Source of the DNA: Opitutia bacterium
GTDB taxonomy: Bacteria; Verrucomicrobiota; Verrucomicrobiia; Opitutales; Opitutaceae
Direction of reading: 5' to 3'
DNA length: 59,945 nucleotides
Assembly (NCBI GenBank): GCA_947474365.1
Contig: CANJIU010000056.1
Location: 1 to 59,945 of the forward strand
The position numbers and the translations under genes were made by a program. Shown one piece after another: positions 45,741 to 54,287 of the stretch. The notes beneath the pieces were generated by a model. It was not told the DNA's origin and searched no databases. It was given only the letters and a program-made list of their open reading frames with translations. The number at the start of each line of letters is the position of its first letter. Position 1 is the first letter of the stretch.

Positions 45741-46832
45741 TCAGCTGTTCGGGGCGGTGGCCGGAGCGGTCTCCGCCGCCGGAGGAGCGGCGGGCGGCAC
45801 GAGTTCAACGAATTCGACCGTGACGGTATACTTGGAGAGCGGCTTGGACACGATGGGGGCGGCGGTGGAAGCGCGAGGCAGTGCCACGGGTTTGGCGGGC
45901 GCCGCTTTGGGCGCACGCGCGGCGGCCCCGTCGACCGAAAGCACCAAGGATGTGGCCGCAGAGTCCGAAGACGACGCCTCTTCAGTCGGCGCCTGAATCG
46001 CGGCATCTTCCGGGGTGGCGACCTCGACCTCGACTTCGCGGACCAGAATCGGGAGCTCAAACGCCGCCAACTTGTTCAAAAACACCCGCAGGGCCGCAGT
46101 CTGACCGGTGAAGACAAAACGAAACGGCATCGTGTCGATATAGCCAGGGACCCGAGCGCTGACCCGGGAATCGATCAGGAAATAATCCGGACCGGAGTCG
46201 CCCGTATCGACGGGAACGTCGGCCGGGACTTCCCCGTTCGCCGCCGCCGCGGCCCGGGCGTCACGCTCAGCCTTTGTCAGGGTGCGTTCGCGTTTGATGG
46301 AAAATAACGCCCGGGGACGAGCCTCAAGCAAAGACTCGACGAGATATTGAGCGATCAGACGTTGGCGAAATACCGGCTCGATGTGGTCCTGAACCGGCCC
46401 CTCATTGGCGTAGGCGGAGAAGCCAAAGCGGGCCGCTTCAGCACGAATGTCGACATCCTGTTTTTTCGCGATCTCGCGGCATTTCTCCACGTAGGTCGCA
46501 AGGTCGAAGTAGGAATCCGTCCGCGCCGCCGGTACTTTAGCCGAGCGGATCCTTTCCGCAGCCGGGCCCCGCCCCTTCAACTCGCTCTGCATCGAGGCCA
46601 ACGCAGCCTGAGCCTTCGCCAAGTCCGCCTCGACCGCCGTCGCGACCGGTCGCGTGGGAGGAGGCGTCAGTTCAGCCATGCTCTGCAATTCCACCTTCCG
46701 TTCCTGCAGCTTCTTGGCCGTGGCACGGGAGGCGGACCAACGCTCGTAGGTCAGGCCAACCTCGCCGAGGGCGACCAGCGTGCAAACCGCCATGCCGGTC
46801 GCAAAGAGTGGATTTTTACGATACCAGCTCAC
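45741..46832 (-). CDS. Amuc_1100-like (PilO-like) pilus protein
   Basis: A 363-residue protein. A short cytoplasmic start (MSWYRKNPLF) is followed by a transmembrane helix at about 11-28, a coiled coil at about 28-95 (KKLQERKVELQSM; LAKAQAALASMQSEL) and a periplasmic ferredoxin-like part with MPFRFVFTGQTAALRVFLNKL. The C-terminus ends YTVTVEFVELV and resembles Akkermansia Amuc_1100, the PilO-like protein. Its start overlaps the stop of the PilM gene by 4 bp (ATGA). Confidence 0.8.
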   Translation of the reverse strand: MSWYRKNPLFATGMAVCTLVALGEVGLTYERWSASRATAKKLQERKVELQSMAELTPPPTRPVATAVEADLAKAQAALASMQSELKGRGPAAERIRSAKVPAARTDSYFDLATYVEKCREIAKKQDVDIRAEAARFGFSAYANEGPVQDHIEPVFRQRLIAQYLVESLLEARPRALFSIKRERTLTKAERDARAAAAANGEVPADVPVDTGDSGPDYFLIDSRVSARVPGYIDTMPFRFVFTGQTAALRVFLNKLAAFELPILVREVEVEVATPEDAAIQAPTEEASSSDSAATSLVLSVDGAAARAPKAAPAKPVALPRASTAAPIVSKPLSKYTVTVEFVELVPPAAPPAAETAPATAPNS

Positions 46833-48565
46833 AGGGTTTTCTTCGGGTTAATCACCAGCGTGAAGTCGAAACGCAGCAGGCCGTTCTGGCTAGGATCGAA
46901 TTTCTCGTTTTCCACGGCGGTGATGAATTGGGAGCCGGTAAAACTGGCGAGCAGCTGTTTCACGCGCTGCAAGGACTGGGGGCTGACCTTCGACTGCGGA
47001 TTCGAGATATCGAGGAGGCGCCCGCTCAACGTGAGACGAAGCGGCGGACCCTTTGGCACCACCGGCGCCGCGGGATCGGCGGCGGGCGCCGCAGCGCCAT
47101 CCGCGGGAGCCGGAGGAACTTCGACGGCCGTTCCGGGTTCGGGCAACGGCGGACGGACCACCTGCACGCGGTCGAGCCAGACGTCTTCCACCTTCACGAG
47201 GCGTTCCTGCAAATCCGCGAAGAAATTAATCCAGTTCGCCTTGGTCTCGTAGGCTCCGTGCAACGCGGTGATCTGCTTGGTCGCCTCCTGAATCTGCCGG
47301 ATGTTTTCTTCGTTGCGATGGGCGATGGCACGCAGCGGCATGAGTTCACCATCGACCTTTCCCATCTGCGTCAGAGTGGCGGCCGTCACCTGATGGAAAT
47401 AGACAATCGGCGGAAAAAGGGCCGCCACGGCGAGGGCCGCGGCAAAGAGATACTTCGGCTGTCGTTTCCGGAACTCCAGAGCCGCCGTCAATTCCGGCGG
47501 GAGCAGGCTGGCTTCGTTTTCGGTCTTCACGACCAGCCGCGTCGCCAACCCGACGATGTCCGCCAGCACCGCCGCCGAACTCTCGGCGCCCGCGGCCCGG
47601 GCGTGGGCGGAAATATCCACATTCTTAAGCGCCTCATAACGCTCCACCGGCAAACGCATCCGGTCCGAGAGAGCCTTGGGTAATTCATCAATCAACGACC
47701 CGCCACCGGTCAGGTAGACCGCCGCGGGAGCAGCCCCACCAGAATAACGCCGGTGATTCACTTCCGAACGCATGATCTCCAGCTGCAGCTTCTGCGTGAA
47801 ACTCGTCGCCGCCTTCTGGACCGCTGCCCGCGAAGGCGAGGACGGCGGCAAATCACTGCGGCCCGACAGCACCTGGATCTTGAGGGTTTCCGCCGACGCA
47901 AAATCGATGCGCAGTTCCTCCGACACCGCCTGCGTCACGGCGTTTCCCGCCAAGGCCAGCGTCCGAATGTAGAACCGCTCCCCTTCCAAGAAAAGCAGAT
48001 TGGTCGTCCGGGCCCCGACATTGACCACGATGACCGGCTCCTGAACGTTGGGGTAATTGTAGCGAAACGCGTGGCGCAGCGCCAATCCTGCCGGGGTTGC
48101 GCGCTCGACCGGAAATCCCGCCGCATCCGCCGCGCTGCACAGGCCCTGCATCGCGTCAAACTTAACGGCGGTCAGCATCACCTCGATGTCGAAACCGTCG
48201 TCCGCCACCACCACGTGATCCCACACCACCTCTTCCAACGGGTACGGAATGTTCTCCACCGCTTCAAAGGCCACGATCTTGCTCCGCTTTTCCTTCGCCA
48301 CGGACGGAGTCTTGATGAACTTCATCAAGGCGAGGTGACCGGGCACCGTGATCGCGGCGGAACCGGAGAGGCGGTTGCGGGCCACCACCGCTCCGAGAGA
48401 CTGGGCGATTTCAACGGACCAGCGGGCCTCGTGGGAAGGGTCGGAGCTGTGCGGTTCGAGTGCGAATTGCTGCAGCACCAAACGACCCGACGCTCCTACG
48501 GTAAACACACCGCACGCGACATGGCCTGCTCCAATGTCAACGGCTAGAACGCGGGGTGAACGCAT
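46829..48565 (-). CDS. pilM: PilM-PilN fusion, Amuc_1101-like pilus complex protein
   Basis: A 578-residue protein. Residues about 1-350 are an actin-like PilM ATPase: VLAVDIGAGHVACGVF (phosphate 1), VIVVNVGARTTNLLF (phosphate 2) and AVYLTGGGSLIDELP (adenosine motif). A transmembrane helix at about 371-389 (YLFAAALAVAALFPPIVYF) and a PilN-like coiled coil and periplasmic domain follow, ending FDFTLVINPKKTL. In most type IV pilus systems PilM and PilN are separate proteins; here they are one chain, as in Akkermansia Amuc_1101. It would dock the assembly ATPase to the inner-membrane platform. Confidence 0.87.
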   Translation of the reverse strand: MRSPRVLAVDIGAGHVACGVFTVGASGRLVLQQFALEPHSSDPSHEARWSVEIAQSLGAVVARNRLSGSAAITVPGHLALMKFIKTPSVAKEKRSKIVAFEAVENIPYPLEEVVWDHVVVADDGFDIEVMLTAVKFDAMQGLCSAADAAGFPVERATPAGLALRHAFRYNYPNVQEPVIVVNVGARTTNLLFLEGERFYIRTLALAGNAVTQAVSEELRIDFASAETLKIQVLSGRSDLPPSSPSRAAVQKAATSFTQKLQLEIMRSEVNHRRYSGGAAPAAVYLTGGGSLIDELPKALSDRMRLPVERYEALKNVDISAHARAAGAESSAAVLADIVGLATRLVVKTENEASLLPPELTAALEFRKRQPKYLFAAALAVAALFPPIVYFHQVTAATLTQMGKVDGELMPLRAIAHRNEENIRQIQEATKQITALHGAYETKANWINFFADLQERLVKVEDVWLDRVQVVRPPLPEPGTAVEVPPAPADGAAAPAADPAAPVVPKGPPLRLTLSGRLLDISNPQSKVSPQSLQRVKQLLASFTGSQFITAVENEKFDPSQNGLLRFDFTLVINPKKTL

Positions 48566-48623
48566 AGATAATAATAAGTAGTGGCGATTTCAGATGGGGC
48601 GAGACGCGGCAAGTAGATTATGG

Positions 48624-48639
48624 TTACGGGCAACCGTAA
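48624..48639 (-). terminator. Small hairpin after the Amuc_1102-like gene, possible attenuator
   Basis: TTACGG-N4-CCGTAA (48624-48639) lies 8 bp after the stop of the Amuc_1102-like gene and 58 bp before the PilM start. There is no T-tract. It could lower transcription into pilM or mark an RNA processing site. Confidence 0.3.
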
Positions 48640-48647
48640 TGTCTCTT

Positions 48648-49265
48648 CTACCGGACCTCCCGACGTACGAAAGTCGGGGTCCCGCGGGGATATTCATTGA
48701 TGAACGGCGTCAGATATTGGGGAACAAGGATTCCGTCGTTGGCCGCCGCCAGCGGAGTCGCCTTCGTTTGAAAATTCTTGCGCAGGTCCGCCCCTGGCAG
48801 GCTTGCCGAGTACGCCGCCTTTGCAGCCGCCACCGGCTTCCCACCTGCCAGCAGCTCCACCCCCCAATATTTGGGCTCACCATGCAGTTGATGGCGCTTC
48901 ACCAATTCGGGAGGGAGATAAAACCGAACATCCGCCCTCCCCGATTCTAGGGCCACACAGTCCACTTCGGCCCGAAAATGCTCAATCCGTCGATCGCCGC
49001 CGGCTACGGCCGGAAACTCGAAACCCGCCAGCAGCACCACCCTTACCCGTGACACCATCTGGCCGCTCGATCCCGGGGCGGGCTTGGCGAGGAGCGCCAC
49101 GTCCGCTTCAAACCAATTTCCAGGAGCGCCGCTGGGCGCTCGCAAATTGCTGAATTTCACCGACGTCACCTCCACCTCCTCCGCGGCGAGCGATGGGACG
49201 CACAACGCACCCAAGGTGAGGAACGGGGCCAACCACCAAGTAACCAGTTGGGGAAATGGACGCAC
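48648..49265 (-). CDS. Amuc_1102-like pilus-system protein
   Basis: A 205-residue exported protein with a signal peptide (about 1-27, cleavage near LAAE). The mature part is beta-rich: VTSVKFSNLRAP, GNWFEADVALLAKP, MVSRVRVVLLAGFEF, RFYLPPELVKRHQLHGEPKYWGVE. The C-terminus has ILVPQYLTPFINEYP. Position upstream of the PilM gene matches Amuc_1102 of Akkermansia. Its function there is unsettled. It is the first gene of the minus-strand operon and is divergent from the Nudix gene with a 178-bp gap in which I see no distinct site. Confidence 0.7.
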   Translation of the reverse strand: MRPFPQLVTWWLAPFLTLGALCVPSLAAEEVEVTSVKFSNLRAPSGAPGNWFEADVALLAKPAPGSSGQMVSRVRVVLLAGFEFPAVAGGDRRIEHFRAEVDCVALESGRADVRFYLPPELVKRHQLHGEPKYWGVELLAGGKPVAAAKAAYSASLPGADLRKNFQTKATPLAAANDGILVPQYLTPFINEYPRGTPTFVRREVR

Positions 49266-49443
49266 AAAGAAAAATCGTTGGAGGACAGGTTCTCCGCGTC
49301 ACGCTAAAACGAGCGCGATCTGAAAATCCGCCAAAACGGCAGGTCGGATGCACCGGAAAACACGAGATGACTTGCGGGCCACCGGCCACTTCCCGTTTCC
49401 TCGACCGTCCCGCGCCGGCCAATCCGTCCCTGCTTCACCGTCA

Positions 49444-49944
49444 ATGTCCCTTTCCTACAAAATCGCCGTCCTCGTGTTCCTCGAAAACACGGCCGGAGAC
49501 CACCTGCTCCTGCTCCGCGCCAAGCCGCCCAACCTTGGCATTTGGAGCCCCATCGGCGGCAAACTGGAAACCGCGATCGGCGAATCTCCGTTCGAGTGCG
49601 CGGTGCGCGAGACCCACGAGGAAACGGGTCACACGATCACCGCCGCGGACCTGCATCTCTTTGCGATGATCGCCGAAAAAGCCTACGAGGGTCAGTCCCA
49701 TTGGCTGATGTTCCTTTTCCGCTGTAAAGTGCCGCTCCAAGCCCTTCCGCCCGCGATCTCCGAGGGCAAGTTCGCCTTCTTTTCCCGCGCCGCCATCGAC
49801 GCGCTGCCCATCCCGGAAACGGATCGAAACGCGCTTTGGCCCATCTACGACCACTACCGCGACCGCTTCGTCGCCCTCAAAGCGGACTGCCTCCCCGGCA
49901 AGCCCGTGGTGGTGGAAATCGAGGAAATTACTCCGTCCGTTTGA
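49444..49944 (+). CDS. Nudix hydrolase
   Basis: A 166-residue Nudix-family protein. The Nudix box is visible as GGKLETAIGE...VRETHEETGH, with the metal-binding RETHEE. Compared with the usual GGKxExGE start there is a two-residue insertion in the loop. Family members hydrolyse nucleoside diphosphates linked to other groups; the substrate is unknown. The ATG at 49444 gives MSLSYKIAVLVF, where similarity begins; the frame is open to 49348. The gene is monocistronic and ends 195 bp before the pdhA start. Confidence 0.88.
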   Translation: MSLSYKIAVLVFLENTAGDHLLLLRAKPPNLGIWSPIGGKLETAIGESPFECAVRETHEETGHTITAADLHLFAMIAEKAYEGQSHWLMFLFRCKVPLQALPPAISEGKFAFFSRAAIDALPIPETDRNALWPIYDHYRDRFVALKADCLPGKPVVVEIEEITPSV

Positions 49945-50139
49945 GGGGGCGATGAAAGGATCGGGGCCAGACGGGAATGAAACGAGCGAAGCGGTCGGCT
50001 TGCACTTCTCACCGTCCCGTTTCCATCACGCCTGTAAACGTCGCCCCGGCGCGCATCCTGCTCTCGAAATTCAATCCACGCTTGATTTCCCCGGCGTGCG
50101 CCGAACACTCATCCGTTTCCATCAATCCAAAGACCTTCT

Positions 50140-51237
50140 GTGAGCAAGAAACCGACTGCCACCACCGAGAGAAAGCCCGAGCCCACCATCGCGGAAATCG
50201 ATCACGCGCAGGCGCCCGTCAATGCCCGTCTCTCCCGCGAGGAAAAGATCGAGCTGCATCGCAAGATGGTGCGCATCCGCCGCTTCGAGGAACGCAGTCT
50301 CCGCGCCTACCAAGGCAAAAAGATTGGCGGTTTTCTTCATCTTTATATCGGCCAGGAAGCCGTTGCCGTGGGCTGCTGCTCGCTGATGGGAAAGCATGAC
50401 CACGTCATTACCGCCTATCGCGACCACGGACATGCCATGGCCGTCGGCATGGACACCAAGCCGCTCATGGCGGAACTTTATGGAAAAGCCACGGGCTGCT
50501 CCAAGGGCAAGGGCGGCTCGATGCATTACTTTGATCCGTCGCGGAATTTCTGGGGCGGCCACGGCATCGTCGGCGGACAGATTCCCCTCGGGGTCGGCCT
50601 CGCCTACGGCGTGAAATACCAGGGGAACAAGGGCGCCGCGATGGCATTCATGGGCGACGGCGCCGTAAACCAAGGCGCCGTGCACGAGGCGTACAATCTC
50701 GCCGCACTCTGGAAGCTGCCGGTCGTCTTCGTGATCGAGAACAACGGCTACTCGATGGGAACCAGCCAGGCTCGCTCCTCCGCCGGGGAACTCGCCAAGC
50801 GCGCCGAGGGGTACGACATGCCATGGGGCCAGTGCAATGGCCACGACGTCTACGAAGTGCGGGCCTGCATGGACAAGTTTCTCACCCTCGCCCGCGAAAC
50901 CAACCAGCCGAGCACGGTCGAAATCGACACCTATCGCTACCGCGGACACTCGGTTGCCGATCCCGACAACACCTATCGCAGCAAGCAGGAGGTCGAGGAA
51001 TACCGGAAAACCAAGGACCCGATTCAAGTCTTCCAGCAGAAACTGATCAACGAGGGCGTGCTCGACGTCGCCACGATGGAGAAAATCGACGCCGAGGCCC
51101 GCGCCGAGGCCGACAACGCCGCCGATTTCGCCGAGGCCAGCCCGTTCCCGACCTCCGAAGACATCCAAAAGGACGTTTATTGGGAGTCCGACCATCCCTC
51201 CGAGCGCAAGTCCCAAGGCCGCCTCTTCTTCGACTGA
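50140..51237 (+). CDS. pdhA: Pyruvate dehydrogenase E1 component, alpha subunit
   Basis: A 365-residue thiamine-diphosphate enzyme subunit. The ThDP motif runs from FMGDGAVNQG to ENNGYSMGT, the phosphorylation-loop-like segment is YRYRGHSVADP, and the N-terminal RRFEERSLRAYQ is typical for E1 alpha. The start is a GTG. With the E1 beta and E2 genes that follow, it decarboxylates pyruvate and passes the acetyl group to E2. A lipoamide dehydrogenase (E3) gene is not in the window. Confidence 0.95.
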   Translation: MSKKPTATTERKPEPTIAEIDHAQAPVNARLSREEKIELHRKMVRIRRFEERSLRAYQGKKIGGFLHLYIGQEAVAVGCCSLMGKHDHVITAYRDHGHAMAVGMDTKPLMAELYGKATGCSKGKGGSMHYFDPSRNFWGGHGIVGGQIPLGVGLAYGVKYQGNKGAAMAFMGDGAVNQGAVHEAYNLAALWKLPVVFVIENNGYSMGTSQARSSAGELAKRAEGYDMPWGQCNGHDVYEVRACMDKFLTLARETNQPSTVEIDTYRYRGHSVADPDNTYRSKQEVEEYRKTKDPIQVFQQKLINEGVLDVATMEKIDAEARAEADNAADFAEASPFPTSEDIQKDVYWESDHPSERKSQGRLFFD

Positions 51238-51270
51238 CGCGGTTGGTTCGCGCGGGCCGCTTGCCCGCGA

Positions 51271-51301
51271 ATCTCAAATTTCAAATCTCAAATCTCAGAT
51301 C
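51271..51301. repeat. 31-bp repeat, copy 1 (between pdhA and pdhB)
   Basis: A 31-bp sequence containing TCTCAAATTTCAAATCTC lies directly before the pdhB start. An identical copy is at 52873-52903 inside the E2 gene. It is rich in A/T relative to its surroundings. Confidence 0.85.
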
Positions 51302-51304
51302 AAC

Positions 51305-52282
51305 GTGCCACAGATCACCTACCGCGAAGCCGTCCGTCACGCCCTCGCCGAAGAACTCGAACGCGACCGGAACGTCGTCGTCATGGGCGAGGAAGTTGCC
51401 CAATTCAACGGCGCCTACAAGGTCACCGAGGGCCTCCTCGCCAAATTCGGTCCCGACCGCATCGTCGACACGCCCATCAGCGAGGCCGGCTTCATCGGCA
51501 TGGGCATCGGCGCCTCCATGCTCGGCGTGCGCCCCGTGATGGAATTGATGTTCTGGTCGTTCTACTCGGTCGCGTTTGACCAGATTCTCAATAACGCCGC
51601 CAACGTCCGCTACATGAGCGGCGGTCAAATCAACTGCCCGATTGTCATCCGCGGCCCGGCCAATGGCGGCACCAACGTCGGCGCCACGCACTCACACACC
51701 CCGGAAAACGTTCTCGCCAATCACCCGGGCGTGAAGGTCGTCGTACCCGCCACCGCCTACGACGCCAAGGGGCTCCTCAAGTCCGCCATCCGCGACAACG
51801 ACCCCGTGTTCTTCCTCGAAAACACGATCCTGTACGGTGAAAAGGGCGAAGTGCCCACCGAGGAATACCTCATCCCGCTCGGCCTCGCCGACGTGAAACG
51901 CACGGGCACCGACCTCACCATCGTCACCTACGGTCGCTGCGTCCTGCACTCGCTTGCCGCCGCGGCAATTCTCGAGAAAGAGCACGACGTGTCGGTCGAG
52001 GTCGTCGACCTCCGCACCATCCGCCCGCTCGACATCGACACCGTGCTGAAATCCGTCGCCAAGACCCACCGCGTCCTGATCGTCGAGGAGCAGAAGCCGT
52101 TTGCCAGCGTCGGTTCGCAGCTGGCCTACATGATTCAACGCGAGGCGTTCGACGAACTCGACGGCCCGATCCACCGCCTCGCGACAGTCGACGCTCCGGC
52201 GATTTACAGCCCGCCCGTCGAAATCGAGCAGCTTCCCAATCCGCAACGCGTGCTCAAGGCCGCGCTCGCCGCCCTCGCCTGA
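51305..52282 (+). CDS. pdhB: Pyruvate dehydrogenase E1 component, beta subunit
   Basis: A 325-residue partner of E1 alpha. Typical blocks are ITYREAVRHALAEELERD, GEEVAQFNGAYKVTEGL, ISEAGFIGMGIGASM and the C-terminal transketolase part VEVVDLRTIRPLD. The start is a GTG 3 bp after the 31-bp repeat. It lies 67 bp after pdhA and 42 bp before the E2 gene, so the three form an operon. Confidence 0.95.
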   Translation: MPQITYREAVRHALAEELERDRNVVVMGEEVAQFNGAYKVTEGLLAKFGPDRIVDTPISEAGFIGMGIGASMLGVRPVMELMFWSFYSVAFDQILNNAANVRYMSGGQINCPIVIRGPANGGTNVGATHSHTPENVLANHPGVKVVVPATAYDAKGLLKSAIRDNDPVFFLENTILYGEKGEVPTEEYLIPLGLADVKRTGTDLTIVTYGRCVLHSLAAAAILEKEHDVSVEVVDLRTIRPLDIDTVLKSVAKTHRVLIVEEQKPFASVGSQLAYMIQREAFDELDGPIHRLATVDAPAIYSPPVEIEQLPNPQRVLKAALAALA

Positions 52283-52324
52283 TCCCGTCTCCACGCCCTT
52301 CATTCGCAGCTCTCCGCTTCCCTC

Positions 52325-53626
52325 ATGGCCAACATCATCGAAATGCCGAAACTCAGCGACACCATGACGGTGGGCACGCTGGTGAAGTGGTTGAAGCAGG
52401 AAGGCGACGCCGTGAAATCCGGCGACATGCTCGCCGAAGTCGAGACCGACAAGGCCACGATGGAGCTCGAGTGCTTTTTCGATGGCACGCTGGTGAAGAT
52501 CTTTTCGCCCGCCGGCTCGCAAGTCGCCTTGGGCGCCCCGTTGTGCGCAATCGGCCAGCCCGGTGAAAAGGTCGCCGCCCCGGCAGGAAAACCCACCGCG
52601 GCCGCCGCTCCAATCCCTGCCGCCGCCGCTCCCGCGGCCACTCCCGCACTCGTCGTGACCGCCGCCGTCACCTCCCCCGCTCCGGCAGCCGTGAGTCCGG
52701 CGCCCGCCCCGGCCCCGTCGCCTGCAGCCGGCCGGGTGAAGATTTCCCCGCTCGCCAAGAAACTGGCCGCTGAAAAGAAAATCGATCCTTCCCGACTCAC
52801 CGGCACTGGCCCGGGAGGACGCATCGTCCAGGCCGACGTCGAGGCGGCGGAGGCGGCGCTGAAAGCGTCGCCATCTCAAATTTCAAATCTCAAATCTCAG
52901 ATCGGCGCCGCAGGTGCCGCCGCCAAGGGCCCCATCCAGGAGGAGCGTGCCGTCCCGGTCTCCAACATGCGCGCCGCGATTGCCCGCCGGTTGGTGGAGT
53001 CAAAGACCCAGTTGCCGCATTTCTACGTCGAAATCGAAATCGACGCCGCCCCGCTCCTGGCCATTCGCGAGCAGCTCAACACCGGACTCGAGAAAGAGGG
53101 CGTCAAACTCTCCGTCAACGACTTCATCCTCAAAGCCTGCGCCGAGGCGCTGCGGCGCGTACCCCAGGTCAACGGCTCCTGGGAAGGCACCCAGATTCGC
53201 TATTTTGGTGCGGCCCACATCTCGTTTGCCGTCGCCATTGACGACGGCCTGATCACCCCGGTGATTCGCGATGCCCACCTCAAGAGCGTCTTCCAAATCA
53301 GCACCGAGGCGAAGGCGCTCGGCAAACGGGCGAAGGAAAAGAAGCTGGCACCGGCGGAGTTCACCGGCGGCACCTTCTGCGTGTCGAATCTCGGCATGAT
53401 GGGCATCCCGAAGTTCAGCGCGATCATCAACCCACCCAACGCCGCCATCCTCGCCGTCGGGACGACGGTGAAAAAGCCGGTGGTGAAGAATGATCAGATC
53501 GTGGTCGGCCAGGTGATGACACTGACGCTTTCGTGCGATCATCGCGTGGTCGACGGTGCCGTCAGCGCGCAGTACTTGAACGCCCTGCGCCAATTGCTCG
53601 AATCGCCCGCGCTGCTGCTCGTCTAG
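52325..53626 (+). CDS. Pyruvate dehydrogenase E2, dihydrolipoamide acetyltransferase
   Basis: A 433-residue E2 protein. Residues 1-80 are one lipoyl domain with the lipoylation Lys43 in ETDKATME. A Pro/Ala-rich linker follows, then the peripheral-subunit-binding domain (about 138-175: ISPLAKKLA, GTGPGGRIVQADV), a second linker, and the catalytic domain with CDHRVVDGA near the C-terminus (His and Asp of the acyltransferase). The second linker (residues about 183-193, SQISNLKSQI) is encoded by the second copy of the 31-bp repeat, read in frame. Confidence 0.94.
   Translation: MANIIEMPKLSDTMTVGTLVKWLKQEGDAVKSGDMLAEVETDKATMELECFFDGTLVKIFSPAGSQVALGAPLCAIGQPGEKVAAPAGKPTAAAAPIPAAAAPAATPALVVTAAVTSPAPAAVSPAPAPAPSPAAGRVKISPLAKKLAAEKKIDPSRLTGTGPGGRIVQADVEAAEAALKASPSQISNLKSQIGAAGAAAKGPIQEERAVPVSNMRAAIARRLVESKTQLPHFYVEIEIDAAPLLAIREQLNTGLEKEGVKLSVNDFILKACAEALRRVPQVNGSWEGTQIRYFGAAHISFAVAIDDGLITPVIRDAHLKSVFQISTEAKALGKRAKEKKLAPAEFTGGTFCVSNLGMMGIPKFSAIINPPNAAILAVGTTVKKPVVKNDQIVVGQVMTLTLSCDHRVVDGAVSAQYLNALRQLLESPALLLV
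52873..52903. repeat. 31-bp repeat, copy 2 (in frame inside the E2 linker)
   Basis: Identical over 31 bp to 51271-51301. It is translated as part of the linker between the binding and catalytic domains of E2 and keeps the frame open. Confidence 0.85.
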
Positions 53627-53860
53627 CCACGGGCGTTCCGTCGTTTGGGCCCCCAGCTCGTCTGGGTTCATGACAGGCGTGATCCACCCCGCGATTGCGT
53701 AGATCTTGGCGTGACACTCCGCAATTTTGTGTAGTGGGAGGCGGTAAATTGGCAAATTCTGCGCAGCCGACACCGGCGTTTCCGCTAAAGTAGGTTAATT
53801 GCGACGTGCCCGTACCGAGGGAAGCCCACTCGCCCACTTTCCCTCCCACCCACACCCGCC

Positions 53861-54277
53861 ATGAAGCTTTGGGATGAACGTTTCGCAACCGGACATCAGC
53901 AAATCGATGACGAGCATCGCTCCTTCTGCAGCCAACTGGACGGCATCAAGCAGGCAATCGCAGAAGGAGCAGGACGGGAGCAGATCGTCCAATTGATCGT
54001 CGTTTTGCAGAAATACGCACTGAGGCATTTCGCCCGGGAAGAGGCTTATATGCTGCGCGTCAATTGCCCCGCGCAGAAGGCAAATTGCACGGCGCACCGG
54101 GAACTCGAGGCCAAGCTGGAACGTTGGCTGGAGCTTCTGACCATGAGCGGAGCGCCGGTCTCCGTACTCTCCGACGTCCACCGGGAATCCACCTCCTGGA
54201 TCGCGGATCACATTTTGAACATCGACTGCCAGTTGCGCGGATGTGTCCAAAACCAAACCCAGTCCGTCAAATCCTAA
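53861..54277 (+). CDS. Bacteriohemerythrin-like protein with one substituted iron ligand
   Basis: A 138-residue hemerythrin-family protein. The expected di-iron ligands are His19 (IDDEH), His56 and Glu60 (HFAREE), His79, His117 and Asp122 (HILNID). The first His of the usual HxxxH pair is Asn75 here (NCTAH), so one iron ligand is missing or replaced. This may change oxygen binding. Cys residues are numerous (23, 69, 76, 123, 128). The next gene, a CheB-CheR-kinase hybrid, starts 10 bp after the stop, so a sensing role in front of that pathway is plausible (inference). Confidence 0.85.
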   Translation: MKLWDERFATGHQQIDDEHRSFCSQLDGIKQAIAEGAGREQIVQLIVVLQKYALRHFAREEAYMLRVNCPAQKANCTAHRELEAKLERWLELLTMSGAPVSVLSDVHRESTSWIADHILNIDCQLRGCVQNQTQSVKS

Positions 54278-54287
54278 CCCCACTCCC

